This document shows, in pieces, positions 1-11,615 of a stretch of DNA of 64,000 nt (positions within the stretch are counted from its first letter, which is position 1; each line of letters begins with the position of its first letter). Source of the DNA: Pholiota molesta (lineage: Eukaryota > Basidiomycota > Agaricomycetes > Agaricales > Strophariaceae). The position numbers and the translations under genes are program-made. The stretch is from the NCBI GenBank assembly GCA_014925825.1, contig JACGCK010000165.1, positions 1 to 64,000 of the forward strand, given 5' to 3'. A model generated the notes under the pieces. That model was not told the DNA's origin. It saw only the letters and a program-made list of their open reading frames with translations, and did no database searches.

Positions 1-1515
1 GGCCATAGGGTATGATGAGATATGATGCACTTTTCACACTTGGAGACATTCTATTGAGTATTCCTTTGACAGAAATGTTTGCTTTTTGAAAAGGAACAAA
101 TTGTTTCTATGAAGGTAAGGCCGAACACGAGATCTGCGGTCCTGAAAAGCAGCGGACACTCTACAATCCAAGTTAGCAGATGGGAAAACCAGAAACACAG
201 CCACATTTTTTCTGGCTTCAAACAGGCATTGCCCACCCCCACTGTGATCCATGACAAATTACATATTTGTTTAGTTCATAAGCACCTACTATGATGCATG
301 ATTTGAACAACCAGTCAAAATGGTACAGTAGTATGATATTTGGCGATAAACAAAATAGACTCAATATTACCTATAGTGTGGATCAGCACCTCAAGTCCAG
401 CACACGACTATGCTCCCGCGCATCGCGGGAGGAGGAGCGTACCGTCCTTCTGCTGCGCGGCGGAGCCGGCAACATTGAGGGAGGAGGCGCACAACTCCGA
501 GAGCTACGAGGCGGCGTCACCTCGGGGCAGTCCTGCGATTCGGATTCGTTGTACGCGGCCACAGGAGTTGAAAGACGCGAATCCCATTAGCGTTGGATGG
601 CGTCAGGTGGCGAGAAGCCTATCGTATCGCTGCAGCGCTGGCTGGCGGAGGACGAAGCGGAGGGGGGGAGGGCAGCACGGATGAGGGCGGAATCCGGACA
701 TCTCGCGGCGGCGGGCCCGTGCGTCGGACTGTGAAAGGACTCGGGAGGTGGGCACCGCCGCACTTGTCGCGGCCCTGCGAAGCTTTATAAAGCCATAGTC
801 AAGCCATAGACTATAATCCAGTTACTAGTCAATGCAGATGAAGGGTGCCTAAAAGCTTATCAGGATGGTTGCTGATAAGGGCGATGGGCTAGGACTTGAA
901 CCCCGATTTGAAGAAAGAAGCGCTCATCAGCGACTCGTCAGAAGCTTAAGTGACGATATGTATATGATACTAAGTATATCTCACCAGAATATACATAGTC
1001 TCATGCAGGTCTACGGGCCGTCTGGCCTAGATAACGACGATTTTCCGCACTTTATCTTTGATGACAAGTCAATTGAAAGTGACGTAGAAGCATGGCCGAG
1101 CGCACGTTTGCACAATGCGCGACCGTTGAAGGAGCGAAGCGTGCTATGGTGAAGCCGGGTGCTGAACGAACAGTGAACGAGCTCAACAGCGTCTGCGTGC
1201 AGGATGGACAGCCTCTTGTGACGCAGAACGGCGATATGTCTGCGGCGAATATCGCGACAAATGGCCCAGCAACACAGAAGACGTTTACAGGAAGCGTCCT
1301 CGCGCATGGTTCAGGAGATATTTTGAGAGCGGCAGAAGACGGCTCGGACTCGGTGACATAGGTGGTATTGACCGACGCGTTCTGGGGCGAGTCCCGGGTG
1401 AAGGAGAGCGCGGCGGGGAGTCAGGACAGTGGTGGCCGGGCAGGGGATGTTGTGCTGACGAACGGAGAGCAACGAACGAGAGCTGCGGGCGCCAAACGAG
1501 TCTGAAATCGAACAG
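1..1515. other. Left-edge intergenic DNA, no gene recognised
   Basis: No recognisable gene. Positions about 410-780 are clearly more GC-rich than the surroundings and hold overlapping short open frames (for example an ATG at 596 opening 45 codons to a TGA), but none shows a domain, splice-site series or family motif I know. It may be a decayed exon or the edge of a repeat. Positions 790-1500 are AT-richer, with only small unconvincing open frames. Confidence 0.4.
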
Positions 1516-1664
1516 CCTTGATTGGTTTTCTCAAATATGCAGGCTCCGATTGGGCCAAGTGGAGAGGAAATACACGCGTTGCCATTGGGCGAAGGGGTGA
1601 CGTGACGTCACGAGGGTGGTAGTTTAAGTAGAGGTGCTGGATAAGGAAGTGGGTGTGCGCCACC
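1516..1664 (+). promoter_or_regulatory. VIT1 promoter: CCAAT-type boxes and a CRE palindrome
   Basis: Upstream of the iron-transporter ATG lie inverted CCAAT boxes (ATTGG at 1520-1524 and 1584-1588, with a third near 1550) and the palindrome TGACGTCA at 1603-1610, a consensus bZIP ATF/CREB site, about 55 bp before the start codon. In other fungi the CCAAT-binding complex with the bZIP HapX controls vacuolar iron importers. Co-occurrence of both site types here is suggestive, but order and spacing differ from the described HapX arrangement. Confidence 0.45.
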
Positions 1665-2860
1665 ATGTCCGACTCGTCTACCTCCTCCACCCCCACCGCC
1701 GCCCTCCTCCCGCCCCGCCAGGACACCCTCGTCAAACACAAAAAGCCCCCCGTCTGGCCCATAGACGACGCCGCACCCGGCGTATCCCCTCCCCCCGCCG
1801 CCAAATGCGCCCGAAACGCCCGCGAAAACGGCGTCTGCTGCAAAGACCTCATCCCGGAGGAGCGGACGCTCATCGACCCAGACATCGTCCGTGACATGTA
1901 CGCCCCACCATCCCCTCCCACCCTGCCCAGCTGCTCACCCACCCACCCCTCCCACCCCCAGCGTCATCGGGCTCGCGGACGGCCTCACGGTGCCCTTCGC
2001 GCTCACCGCGGGCCTCTCCTCGCTCGGCGAGTCCAAGCTCGTCGTGCTCGGCGGCGTCGCGGAGCTCATCGCGGGCGCCCTCTCCATGGGCATCGGCGGC
2101 TTCCTCGCCTCACAGGCCGAGCGCGACCACTACCGCTACCTCCGCAAGCACACCTCCCAACGGGTGCTGCACAGCTGCGCGGGCGAGATGGAGCGCGAGG
2201 TCGTCGGCGTGCTCGGCCCCGTCGGCGTCGACGAGAAGACGTGCCGCGCCGTCGCGGAGTCGCTGCGCCACGTCGAGGAGGAGACGCACCCCGGCGGAGC
2301 CCAGAACGGGCACCCTGTGGCGGATGAAGAAGCTGCGCTGCGGTGGAGCAAGGACGTCGGGCTGACGGCATTCCTTATCAAGTTCGGCCAGGGCCTCGGT
2401 GCGTCCCCTCGCCTCTCCCATCCTTATCTCCCAACTGACTGACGCTCCTCATCCTCCCTCATCCCATCCCTATCTCCCAACTGGCTGACGCTCCTCATCC
2501 CATCCCTCCCCCCCAACTCCCCTCTCCCCCCCTCCCTCCCACCTAACCCCCGCCCCTCCCACAGAGGAGATCCCCAACAAACGCATGTACGTCTCCGCGT
2601 TCACCATCGGCATGGGGTACCTGCTCGGCGGCATCATCCCGCTCATCCCCTACTTCTTCATCCCGCGCGCACACGTCGCGCTCATCTACTCCTCCGTCGT
2701 CACCGGGCTCGTCCTGCTCGTGTTCGGCGCGGTCAAGGCGCGCATCACCGGCGCGGCGCAGGCGCCCGCGGACTACGTCTGGGGCGCGGTGAGCACGCTG
2801 ATGGTCGGCGGGCTCGCGGCGGCGGCGGCGTTTGGGATTGTTAGAGCGCTGGAGGGGTGA
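1665..2860 (+). CDS. VIT1/CCC1-family vacuolar iron transporter
   Basis: Predicted CDS join(1665..1897,1962..2398,2565..2860), 321 aa. The family moves cytosolic Fe2+ (and Mn2+) into the vacuole. After a 77-residue Pro/Ser-rich cytosolic N-terminus, the first splice restores the family hallmark IGLADGLTVPFALTAGLS in the first membrane helix, followed by a helix with GALSMGIGGFLASQAERDHY. A charged cytosolic loop rich in Glu and His follows (residues about 120-220; in plant VIT1 this loop forms the metal-binding domain). Three more hydrophobic helices form the C-terminal third, entered by the EEIPNKRMYVSAFTIG segment. Both introns are phase-consistent (64 and 166 nt); the second contains CT-rich near-repeats. 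The start is chosen at CACCATG, a good Kozak context. Length and five-helix layout fit the family. No coding partner is adjacent. Confidence 0.93.
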
Positions 2861-4039
2861 ACGTGGTTGGTTAATTAATGGATTAAAGGGATTTGCTTTT
2901 TCATCTCGCCCGATCAACGCCCGATATCCACGGTTCCCGGCTCGTATTGGCCCCCATGCCCTTTTCATATCATCATGCACATTGCACACCCTTCTGTAAT
3001 AGTAATACTGCACCTATTGCAGTCCTCCGTAGTAGGTAGCCCTTGGATTTGTACATACATTGCACGCCCTATAATCCGCATCCCCAAAATGTACTTCATA
3101 TGCCTTACAGAATCCTTTGGAACATTCGTACAACAGGCTATCTCAGTAATCATCCATGCATTCCTCCTTGCTTTTTTAGTTTGTAGGTCGACTCATGCTT
3201 TCGAAATTCGGTTTTTGACTCGCTTATCTATGACCTCATACCATTGATTCACGCTACCCGAGTTACTGTTCGACGCATTCCAAGTCGGGAATTCACCTTC
3301 TCACTCTTCCAACGCCACTCCATACATTGACACAAGGTTTCGACAGCCACTCCCACCCTCTCCACACCCCATCTCTGCGTGCGTCCAAGTAGGGGGCATC
3401 GGGCTTGAAGGCGAAATCTAATTCGAGTCGATAATCAGTCAGTCACATATTATAATGCAACACGCGCACTACTAGGCACTACTACGTCGACTGCGACTCA
3501 TCAGGACTCATCAACCCCAGATGCCCTGCCCCCAGTGGGATTATTCACTCAGCAGCACTGGGCATGGTTCAATATTTCCCGGTCTAAGGACAGTTTACTG
3601 CTCGAAACGGCTGTGCCCCGCCGGGCCTGTGAGCAGACTGTGCGCGACCGCCCCGCCTCTCTCCCGACCGCCACCGCCGACGCCCCCCCACAAATCTCAG
3701 CTGCGCTCCGGCGCGTTGGCCGGGAACCGCGCACCGCCGCCATTACGCATGGTATGTTCAGCGAGTCAGAGTCGTCGTCGGCTGGCCATATATTTATCCC
3801 GTTCGAGGGGTGGGAGGCGCATCAAGGTATCCCATCTTGGGGTCGAGATCTAGCGATGACTTTCTGACGAAGAGAATTAGTTTTAGTGTTGCAGCTGCCC
3901 ATATGCACCTTGAAGCTTGAACTCCTCCCCTGCCAGCGGTTGAGTCCGGAACAGCGCAGACGGACGGAAGGGAAGGTGGTGCCTTTTTTGAGTTCAAGTC
4001 AGTATGCTGACGGAAGGTATGCGGCACCCAGTGCTTCAG
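2861..4039. other. Intergenic DNA
   Basis: After the transporter stop there is an AT-rich 3' flank to about 3500, then a GC-richer stretch (3520-3870) with two overlapping open frames of about 110 codons that show no family feature and no splice structure. I see no gene here. Homology to the other pheromone modules begins near 4040. Confidence 0.4.
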
Positions 4040-4966
4040 CAAGGACCGTGGCAGGCGAAAATGGCGGGATAGGTCACAGCCCTACCCGTGATTGCGCTGC
4101 TGATGATAGCGTGCTGTTTGCTCAAGGTTTGCTCAACACCATTTTCTTTGTTTTTGTTTTTTTGCGAACACACCCGATCGTTCTGTTGAACTTCCTCGTT
4201 CGGTAGTATTCACAACAAGCGCACCCTTCAGGAAGATACCATATTCAGCAATTGGACTCGCTTGTTCATTGTCATCGGCAACTCCTGACGCACTGCTTCT
4301 GTATTCTGTGCGAGGTGGCAGGTCGGGCACTCCCTGATCAAACATACATCGCCGCTGGATTCATTTACAGGGACTACAGTATAGGATTATATGCCAGGGC
4401 CCACTGCATGCTGTGTTGTGGGGGGCCGTAAAATTCGTCCAATATGAAATACAATCAGATCTCTTATTGTGAACATGCTCGTCGGAAACGCAGGTGGCGG
4501 TGAGGACAATGAAGAGTAAAACCAATTGCCTCTTGCGGAAAGACCATCGGCAGAATAGCCAATCGAAACTATGACCAGTAATGGCCACATTACTGCGGTA
4601 CCGACGCACGATCAAGGATGCAATCGACTGTATCGCGAGTTTATTGTCATTTGGAAGTATATTGGGCCAGGAAGAGACATACATGCATTCATGGCCCTAA
4701 CGCACCCCTAAAAAATAAACACTGTATGCTTCCACTCACTTATGGGCCCACCAGTAATAATGCCACATTACTGCGGTACCAATGGATATTCAAATATTTA
4801 AGGATGTATCCGCTGTATTGCAATTTTACAAAACAATTAGTTAATTGTCGTTTGGAATATATTGGGCCTGCGAGAAGCGTATATGCATTCATGGCCCCAA
4901 AACACCCCTATACATTGTGCGCTTCCGCCGATTTATGGGTCCAAGCTGAGTATGAGTCCCCGTCTC

Positions 4967-4974
4967 TATAAAAG
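4967..4974 (+). promoter_or_regulatory. TATA box of pheromone copy A
   Basis: TATAAAAG 72 bp upstream of the copy A ATG. The same element sits at a similar distance in copy C (25068-25075, minus) and copy D (19032-19039, minus); copy B has the decayed form TTTAAAAG. Confidence 0.6.
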
Positions 4975-5045
4975 CGCATCAAAGTGGACCACCTATTCCC
5001 CAGTCGCACATCGCAACTTACCACCGAACACCCACTCATACACAA

Positions 5046-5212
5046 ATGGACTCTTTCATCACCACCACCCCGTCATCACCGACGCGCCCACCGACAGGGA
5101 GGACGGCGGAAGCTCCGGCAGCGCCTACTGCGTCGTGGCCCAGAGCGCGCCCATCCCCACGGACCAGGAGACCACCGGGGGCAGCGGAAACGCCTACTGT
5201 GTTGTTGCTTGA
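5046..5212 (+). pseudogene. Mating-pheromone precursor, copy A (frameshifted)
   Basis: Starts with MDSFITTTP, as intact copy C does, and its last codons read GNAYCVVA then TGA, a farnesylation CaaX box. The frame is 167 nt against 168 in copy C: one C is missing from the C-run at about 5069-5073, so translation from this ATG leaves frame at codon 9 and never reaches the CaaX. Downstream of the lesion both pheromone-like repeats (SAYCVVA and NAYCVVA) are otherwise preserved. TATA box and leader are conserved. Either a recent pseudogene or a one-base assembly error; resequencing of this run would decide. Confidence 0.75.
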
Positions 5213-5659
5213 GCGCACTCACCAGCCTGCCTTTACCATGATATGCCCGTTGTTATTATTGTGAGTCCCACTAAGGTTCGCCTCGAGCACTTATGCTAAT
5301 GATCGCGACACCCAGGATCTAGCCAACGTTGCCTCGCTCGCACTATTTTATGTCAACATCGTTAGTGGATTCGGAGGAGCATTGTGCCATATTTGATCTA
5401 CTTATTCTTATTACATTCGACGTTTCGGAGAGGAGCACCATCTGTTATTTTCGCCCTTCTTTTGATGGCTGCTTGTAGTTTGTGAATTGTGTTTGGATTC
5501 GAAACATGCTATTGAACTTGTTTTGAGCGCATTGAACAGCAGCACTTCTCATTTGGATACTAAGTGGTCTACAGATACTTCGCAATGAGTGTCTAAGGGA
5601 CTTAAAAAAAAAATCATCCCGTATTACGTCGACCATATTCTGGTATATTTTAAATGTGA

Positions 5660-6438
5660 ATGGGTTCTTGCTTCATCCTGGACTTTCCCCCAATGATAAC
5701 CAAGCATCATAGATCTTCGGGGCTCATTTGGACCACCTATTCAAACCATATAAGTGTATGCTACCGAATTGAGGGCAACTACCAAGTGACCGGCGTCTTG
5801 AACTCTGGCCACTGAGCCCACATTTTGTGCCCCTCCAGCCAAAGTCTCGACCACATGGGTCTTGATTTCAGCCCCTCTGCGAGCCACGTCAGAAGATAGC
5901 TAGACGACAGAGCGGGTGTTACTTACATATAGTCATCATCGCTCCGTAGAGTAGATTCAGATCAAATGGGTTGGCACTTGCTCTACGAAGTCGGCGAAGT
6001 CAGCGAAAACCCTCTGAGATCCAATAGGGTCGCGATAGGTCGCCTTGAGGAATAATTAGCGGCCGGAAAGAGCCAGGGACAGAAACATGAAAGCACAGAA
6101 AGACGCACGGCTTTGTGATTGCGAGGACATTTCAGTGTTACCCCTTTCTTGTCAGGATGATCGGCCGTAGGCAGATCGCGCATCCATACTCCTACCAACC
6201 GCAATATCAGACCAGTCCATTCTAAACAACTATTATAAAGGACAAAAACACGTACCACATAGCTTTTCAGCACATAATCGCCCAAGTCTTCCAAATTCCG
6301 CATGCCTTTAAATTTAAATCTTATACGCATATCACGCGCTATCACGCGTCTCCCGAAAGCAAATTTGTAGCCGCGATTTGGCCGTGATACCAATTTGCGA
6401 GGCATGATCATGACCACATCTTTATCAAAGGTTCTCAT
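5660..6438 (-). pseudogene. Alpha/beta-hydrolase 3' remnant in module A
   Basis: The minus strand carries the decayed second half of the hydrolase better seen in module B: a lid-domain start similar to VMIMPRK, a segment like LPTADHPDKKGVTLKC, a short RVQDAGHLVV block around the expected catalytic-histidine region, and a final exon beginning VVQ. Stops and frame changes lie between the blocks and no 5' half is present; the HMG-CoA lyase promoter takes over at about 6450. It is convergent with pheromone copy A, as in modules B and C. Confidence 0.65.
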
Positions 6439-6714
6439 ATTTTCCGTTCGGCAGGTTCAAAAACGGGATGGTCCCATGCGAAAGAGCGAGTTGGCGAAAC
6501 ATGGGATGCAGTTGGTCACTATGTATCTGTAGCAGAGTCGTCGAGCAAAGATGTACATTCGATGCTATACTATCATATTCATCCAACAATTTCAACCTCT
6601 GCCTCAAGTTCCCCAAAAATAGATACTGCAAACGGGCCGGCGATCCGCTCACATGCAAGTTCCGTCAGTCAGTTGACTGGCGACCCTCTCTCTTCCTTTC
6701 TTTCATACCCTCCC

Positions 6715-8020
6715 ATGGCCACTCTGCGAACGTCGGTCTCATCCACCGCATCGCGGTGGTGGCGCCCCACCCCCCTCCGCGCTCCGCCTCTGAGGCGCAA
6801 GACCCTGCACACCGCCCCCGCGTCCCCGAAGCAGATCGTGAACCTCGTCGAAGTGGGCCCGCGCGACGGGCTGCAGAACGAGAAGGGCGGGATCGTGCCC
6901 GTGGACGTCAAGGTGGAGCTGATCAACAAGCTCGTGCGCGCGGGCGCGATGAATGTGGAGGCAGGTAGCTTCGTCAGCCCGAAATGGGTGCCGCAGGTGC
7001 GCACCACACACCTCCCCACAGCGACCCGCACCCAGTACGCTAACAATGCTTGCGGCAGATGGCGGGCACCGCGGACGTGCTGAAGGGCATCGAGCAGCGC
7101 CCGGGCGTGCACTACGCCGTGCTCGTCCCGAACGCACGCGGGCTCGCCGACCTGCTCGCGCTCCTCTCCGCCTCCGACCGCTCCCCGCCCCTAACAGACG
7201 AAATCTCCGTGTTCGTCGCCGCCACGGACGCGTTCTCGCGCGCGAACCTGAACTGCAGCGTCGCGGAGGCGCTCGCGCGCACCGCGCCCGTCGTGCGCGC
7301 GGCGCGGGCGCACGGGCTGCGCGTGCGGGGGTACGTGAGCGTCGTGGTCGCGTGCCCGTATGCGGGGCGCGTGGAGCCCGCGCGGGTGCGTGAGGTGGCG
7401 CGGGAGCTGCGCGAGATGGGGTGCTATGAGGTGAGCCTCGGGGAGACGGTGGGGCGCGGCCGGCCGCATGAGGTGCAGGAGATGCTGGAGGAGGTGAAGA
7501 AAGGCGTGCCGGTGGAGAATCTAGCTGTGAGTCCTTGCTTCGCGGTTACGCATGCAGGCTGTTTGCTGACAGAGGGATTTCTCGGTTCTCAGGGACATGT
7601 AAGTCGTACAAGTCTTTCGTTTCGTTTCCTGGCCAAGGCTCAGATGCTTGACTAATGCTTAACTAGTTCCACGACACATTCGGAACGGGCGTCGCCAACG
7701 TGATGGCCGCGCTGGAGAGCGGCGTGCGCACCATCGACGCCTCCGTCGGCGGCCTCGGCGGCTGCCCGTACTCCCCCGGCGCCACGGGCAACGTCGCCAC
7801 GGAAGACGTGCTCTACGCGCTGCAGGGCTCGCCGTACCACGTCGCGGGGTCGTCGGGCCCGGCGGGCGATACGATCGACCTGGAGGCGGTGTCGGATATC
7901 GGGTGGTGGATCAGCGAGAAGCTCGGGCGGGAGAGCGTTAGTCGCGCTGGGCGCGCGATTCGCGCGCGCCAGCAAAGGGAGCGGGAGGAGGGTGGGCAGA
8001 CGGAGGGCTCTGGTGCTTGA
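6715..8020 (+). CDS. Hydroxymethylglutaryl-CoA lyase, mitochondrial
   Basis: CDS join(6715..6996,7059..7526,7593..7598,7667..8020), 369 aa. Cleaves HMG-CoA to acetyl-CoA and acetoacetate, the last step of leucine degradation. Residues 1-40 are rich in Arg, Ser and Thr without acids, as expected for a mitochondrial presequence. The TIM-barrel starts with [11 protein letters not shown] (catalytic Arg and metal-binding Asp), followed by [11 protein letters not shown]. The motif LAGHFHDTFG supplies the two metal-binding His residues. [17 protein letters not shown] is the family signature with the catalytic Cys and metal-binding Asn. A 6-nt microexon (7593-7598) encodes only Gly-His, the first of the two His; all three introns (62, 66, 68 nt) have good GT and AG ends and leave the frame intact. 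No peroxisomal C-terminus. This is the intact parent of three broken copies at 11.4, 15.1 and 23.9 kb. Confidence 0.95.
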
Positions 8021-8269
8021 GCGTCTGGCACTGGAGGCGATTGGGATGTGGAGGCCCGGGAAGCGATCGCGGATTGTAAGCGGATTGTCCGCCAGATGAA
8101 ATGATCTATAGCGAGAGGATGAGATTTAATGAGCGTGAGCGTCAGGATATTGAGAGGGAGTGCCGGTAGACGAAGTCATTTTTCGACTAAACTATGGTAC
8201 GAGCGTTAAACAAAGCGCGCGACTGTCTCTTCAAAATGTCTATATGCTTATTATTTTGCAGTTCTGATA

Positions 8270-10460
8270 GATCCAAGATGGGTCGGGTCGGGCACTCTAG
8301 GATTCAGGAACGCAGGTGAACTATGGCGGGATAGCTCAGGGCCATGCCCCCTATTTGTGCTGCTGTTGATATGCGCTATTTGATCATGGCCCTCCGAAGC
8401 GCTTGCATTTTCTATTGTCTTTTTGTTGTTTTGTTTTTGTCTGGTTTTTTTGTTTTGAACACCCCGATCGTTCGAACTCCTTTTTGGGGAATATCTACAT
8501 CGGGTTCATGCCAGTTCATGCGCAGATGTCATTTAAGCAATTAGTTCGCTCGTTTATTGTCTTCGCCCACCCTAATTCGCGCTTCTGTACTTTGCCAGTG
8601 ACAAGTCGGCACTGACGCGTAGACATATATGGCTGCTGAATATGTTACAGGGACCATAGGATTATATATCAGGGCCTACTGCTGCATGTAATAGAATTCT
8701 CTCATTGTCAAATACCTCATCGGACACGCAGATAGGTGGTGAGAACGATGAAAGTAAATCCAACTTCCTCTTGTGGAAAGACAATCGGTAGAAGAGCCAA
8801 TGAATTATGGCCAGTAATACCACATTACTGCGGTACCGATGGATATTCAAATATTCAAGATGTATCCGCTGTATTGCAATTTTACCAAACAATAAGTTTA
8901 TTGTCGTTTGGAATATATTGGGCGAGATTGGCCTGGAGAAGCGTATATGCATTCATGGCCCCAAAACACCCCTATACACTGTGCGCTTCTGCCGATTTAT
9001 GGGTCCAAGCTGAGTATGAGTCCCATCTCTTTAAAAGCGCGTCAAGTAGACCACATATTCCCCAGTCGCACATCGCAACTTAACCACCCACTCACACAAA
9101 TGGACGCCTTCATCACCACCACCCCCGTCATCATCGATACCCCCACCGACAAGGAGGACGGCGGAGGCTCCGGCAATGCCTACTGCGTCGTTTCCCAAGC
9201 GAGTCCATCCCCACCACGAGGAGACCACCGGTGGCAGCGGAAACGCCTACTGTGTTGTTGCTTGAGCGCACTCGCAACCATATTTATTCCACCATCTGAC
9301 CATTGTGAGTCCCACTATCTTTTCCTCGAGCACTGCCTATACTCACCATCTCGGCACCCAGGATCTGACCACTGTTACCTCGCTCGCACTATTTATTCAA
9401 CATCTTAGTGAGCAGGAGCCTGTGCCATATTTGATCTATTATTATTACATTCGACGTTTCGGAAGGAGCACCATCTGTTATTTTCGCCCTTCTTTGTGGC
9501 TGCTAGTAGTTTATGAATTGCATAAAATTGTGTTCGATTTGAAAATGCTTTGAACCCGTTGAACATCAGCCAGTGTGAGTAGTCTCAAGGTACTATGCAA
9601 TGAGCATCTGAGGAATTGAATAAATAAAATCATCACAGCATTACGTCGACCATATTCTAGTATAATTTAAATATGATTCTACGAGGACGACCTGATTGAT
9701 TTGGCAGTTAAAGATTGGCTCTTAGCTCTTGCTTCGTCCTAGGCTTTCCCCCAATAATCACTAAAGCATCATGGATCTTCTCCGCCAATCCAGTGGGGTT
9801 CACCTGGACCACCTGTTTAACCCTGTAAGCTTATGCTGATAGCGAATTGAGGGTGACTTACCAAGTGTCCGGCGCCTTGAACTCTGGCTACTGAGCCCAA
9901 TTCTGTGCGCCTCCAGCCAAATTTCAACCACATGAGTCTTGATTTCGCCGCTCTGCGAGCCACGTTAGAAGATAGTAGACGAAATAGCGGTCATCACTTA
10001 CATATAGTCGTCAATCGCTCCGTAAATTAAATGGGTTGGCACTTGCTTTATGATGTTTCCGAAGTTGGCGAAACCCTCTGAGATCCAATAGGATCCGATA
10101 CGTCGCCTTTAGAATACATCAGAGCTAGATTATAGAACATAAAAGCAAAGAAAGACGCACTGCTTCAAGACAGCGACTGCATTTCAGCGTTACCCCCTGC
10201 TTGTCAGGATAATCGCCGTAGGCAGATCACGCATCCATATTCCTACCAACCGCAATATCAGACCAGCCCTTCCTGAATACGATTATCAAGGACAAAACAC
10301 GCACCACATAGCTTCTAGCGCACGATCGTCCCAAGTCTTCCAAATCCCGCGCGCCTTTAAAATCTATATGCCTCCTCCTTAGATGGCCAGATATCGCGAC
10401 GTTTTCCGCGCCTCCCGAAGAAAATCTTAGCCGCGATGCCAAATTTGCGGGGCATGATCA
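8270..10460 (+). repeat. Duplicated module B
   Basis: Second direct copy of the module described at 4040-6440, with the same order: T-rich block, conserved pheromone promoter, pheromone frame, 3' flank, convergent hydrolase. Here the hydrolase keeps its 5' half as well, extending the gene to 11074, which shows what the ancestral unit looked like. Confidence 0.8.
9100..9265 (+). pseudogene. Mating-pheromone precursor, copy B (frameshifted)
   Basis: Opens with MDAFITTTP and is in frame through the first pheromone-like repeat GNAYCVVS. Two single-base losses follow, just after the internal motif (CAAGCG where copy C has CAGAGCG) and shortly downstream. The frame is 166 nt against 168 in copy C, and the terminal CVVA box plus TGA at 9263-9265 is out of frame. 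The TATA box is changed to TTTAAAAG. Probably dead as a two-repeat precursor. Confidence 0.75.
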
Positions 10461-11074
10461 TGACTTCGCAGAGAATAAAGGCTGCAAAATGATCTTGGGA
10501 TAGTAGCCTAAAGCCAATGGCCTATTTCATCGACAGTTCAACTACGACTAGTCACAGTAAGTAAGGATTCTTTTCTTACCAAGAAACAGCCCCCATAGAA
10601 TGGCCGATACCAACAAGATTGTGCCCCCTGAAATCGACATCGACACCAGTACCCAACCCAGAAAGAAAGAATGCAAGCTGCGGGCATACTCTTCCCAGCC
10701 AACTATGATACAACCTTAAAAGCTTATCACACAGAACTATAAAAAACCAACTCACAAACACCCTCATATCCCAGCTTCAGCGTCTCCGCATTAAGCTCCG
10801 CCGCATCCCCATGATTCGGGGCGTCGACAGTCCAGATCTCCCGAATTTTCACCGTCCCACTGGCGTGCTTTTCCACGATTGCCTCGAGGTCATCAATGGT
10901 CGGCTCCCATTGCTCCTTATCAAAGCTCGTCCCATGCGCAAAGACCAATGTCAACGCCTGTGGGTCATGGAGGAACGGCGAGTCGGGCTTCCAGTATCGC
11001 TTGACGACGGAGAGCAAGGGATAGCTCGGACGCGGGTCGAAGGTGTAGCTCTTTGTAGAAAAGCCCGTCGTCAT
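9708..11074 (-). pseudogene. Alpha/beta-hydrolase fold gene, decayed, module B
   Basis: Minus strand, convergent with pheromone copy B. Exon 1 (11074..10756) opens MTTGFSTKSYTF and contains LVFAHGTSFDKEQW (oxyanion-hole HG motif) and WTVDAPNHGDAAELN. It splices in phase to 10702..10580, which begins GWEEYARSLHS; the nucleophile elbow GHSMGA is reached only after a one-base frameshift. Further blocks are visible: lid region near 10450-10320 (IMPRKFG, RRDIWPSKEEAY, IWKTW), a fragment near 10210, the end-of-barrel Asp region (YGAIDDY) near 10000, a His-region exon near 9900, and a last exon VVQVNPTGLAEKIHDALVII ending at a TAA at 9708. Several stops and shifts make it a pseudogene of a roughly 330-370 aa family. 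Confidence 0.75.
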
Positions 11075-11424
11075 ACTCGGGCTGAACGTGATACGGGTGA
11101 AGCCAGCTCTGCAGAACAGAAAGAGAATGTCATGGTAGTTCGGCCTCTGTGTTTTTTTTTGAGAAGATAGTGAGTAGTACCGGAAGACCCGGGTATAAGA
11201 TGCCGGATAGTGTGCTGGCCTTCACAGTGGCCTTCCCGCAGACCCCTGAGCGTACTGTTACATTTGCTAAACGTAGAAATATATAATTACTAACATTAGG
11301 AAGATTCAAGCTTGAGCTTGGATTGAGCTCTCCTCTTCTCTATCTTCTGGCACGCTCCAGTCGCGCCTAACACAAACCATGCTGTCCCTGCCCAATTTTA
11401 GTCAAAAAATGGATCATCCCTCAC
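11075..11424. other. Intergenic DNA
   Basis: Upstream flank of the decayed hydrolase; includes a run of T at 11152-11160. No gene seen. Confidence 0.4.
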
Positions 11425-11545
11425 GGGCGCAGTGCGCGCGGCGTCTCCGCGACGCTGCTCTCACGTTCACGCGCAGCGCGAGCAGGTCCGCGAGCCGCGC
11501 TTGTTTGGAACGAGCACGTTGTAGTGCACGCCCGTGCGCTACTCA
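11425..11545 (-). pseudogene. HMG-CoA lyase exon 2 fragment
   Basis: The minus strand matches two separated pieces of the intact lyase exon 2: the part around [20 protein letters not shown], joined directly to the part around [19 protein letters not shown], with about 70 bp between them deleted. It is an isolated, non-functional fragment about 80 bp beyond the 3' end of the F-box gene. Confidence 0.6.
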
Positions 11546-11615
11546 ATACACACCATTCAGCGTTGTCTATTACAGCGTCAGCAACTTCGCGGAACACCTG
11601 TATTAGTACCACTAT

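Larger units (their letters stand above)
4040..6440 (+). repeat. Duplicated module A (pheromone gene plus convergent hydrolase remnant)
   Basis: This segment is similar along its length to 8270-10460 (module B) and, inverted, to about 24125-25880 (module C). Shared landmarks in order are a T-rich block (near 4140, 8410 and 25700), a stretch around a GGTACCGATGG/GGTACCAATGG word, the conserved promoter with TATAAAAG, the pheromone-precursor frame, its 3' flank with CATTCGACGTTTCGGA, and the convergent 3' half of an alpha/beta-hydrolase gene. Divergence includes many indels, so these are not recent copies. Confidence 0.8.

Noticed and set aside
865..905. tRNA-like words (GGACTTGAACCCC) near the left edge
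   Set aside because: Looks like a T-loop complement, but no acceptor, D or anticodon stems can be formed around it.
1092..1361. 89-codon plus-strand frame
   Set aside because: No motif, no splice support, ordinary chance length; lies in the promoter region of the transporter.
3521..3867. Two overlapping frames of about 110 codons
   Set aside because: GC-rich chance frames; no family feature on either.
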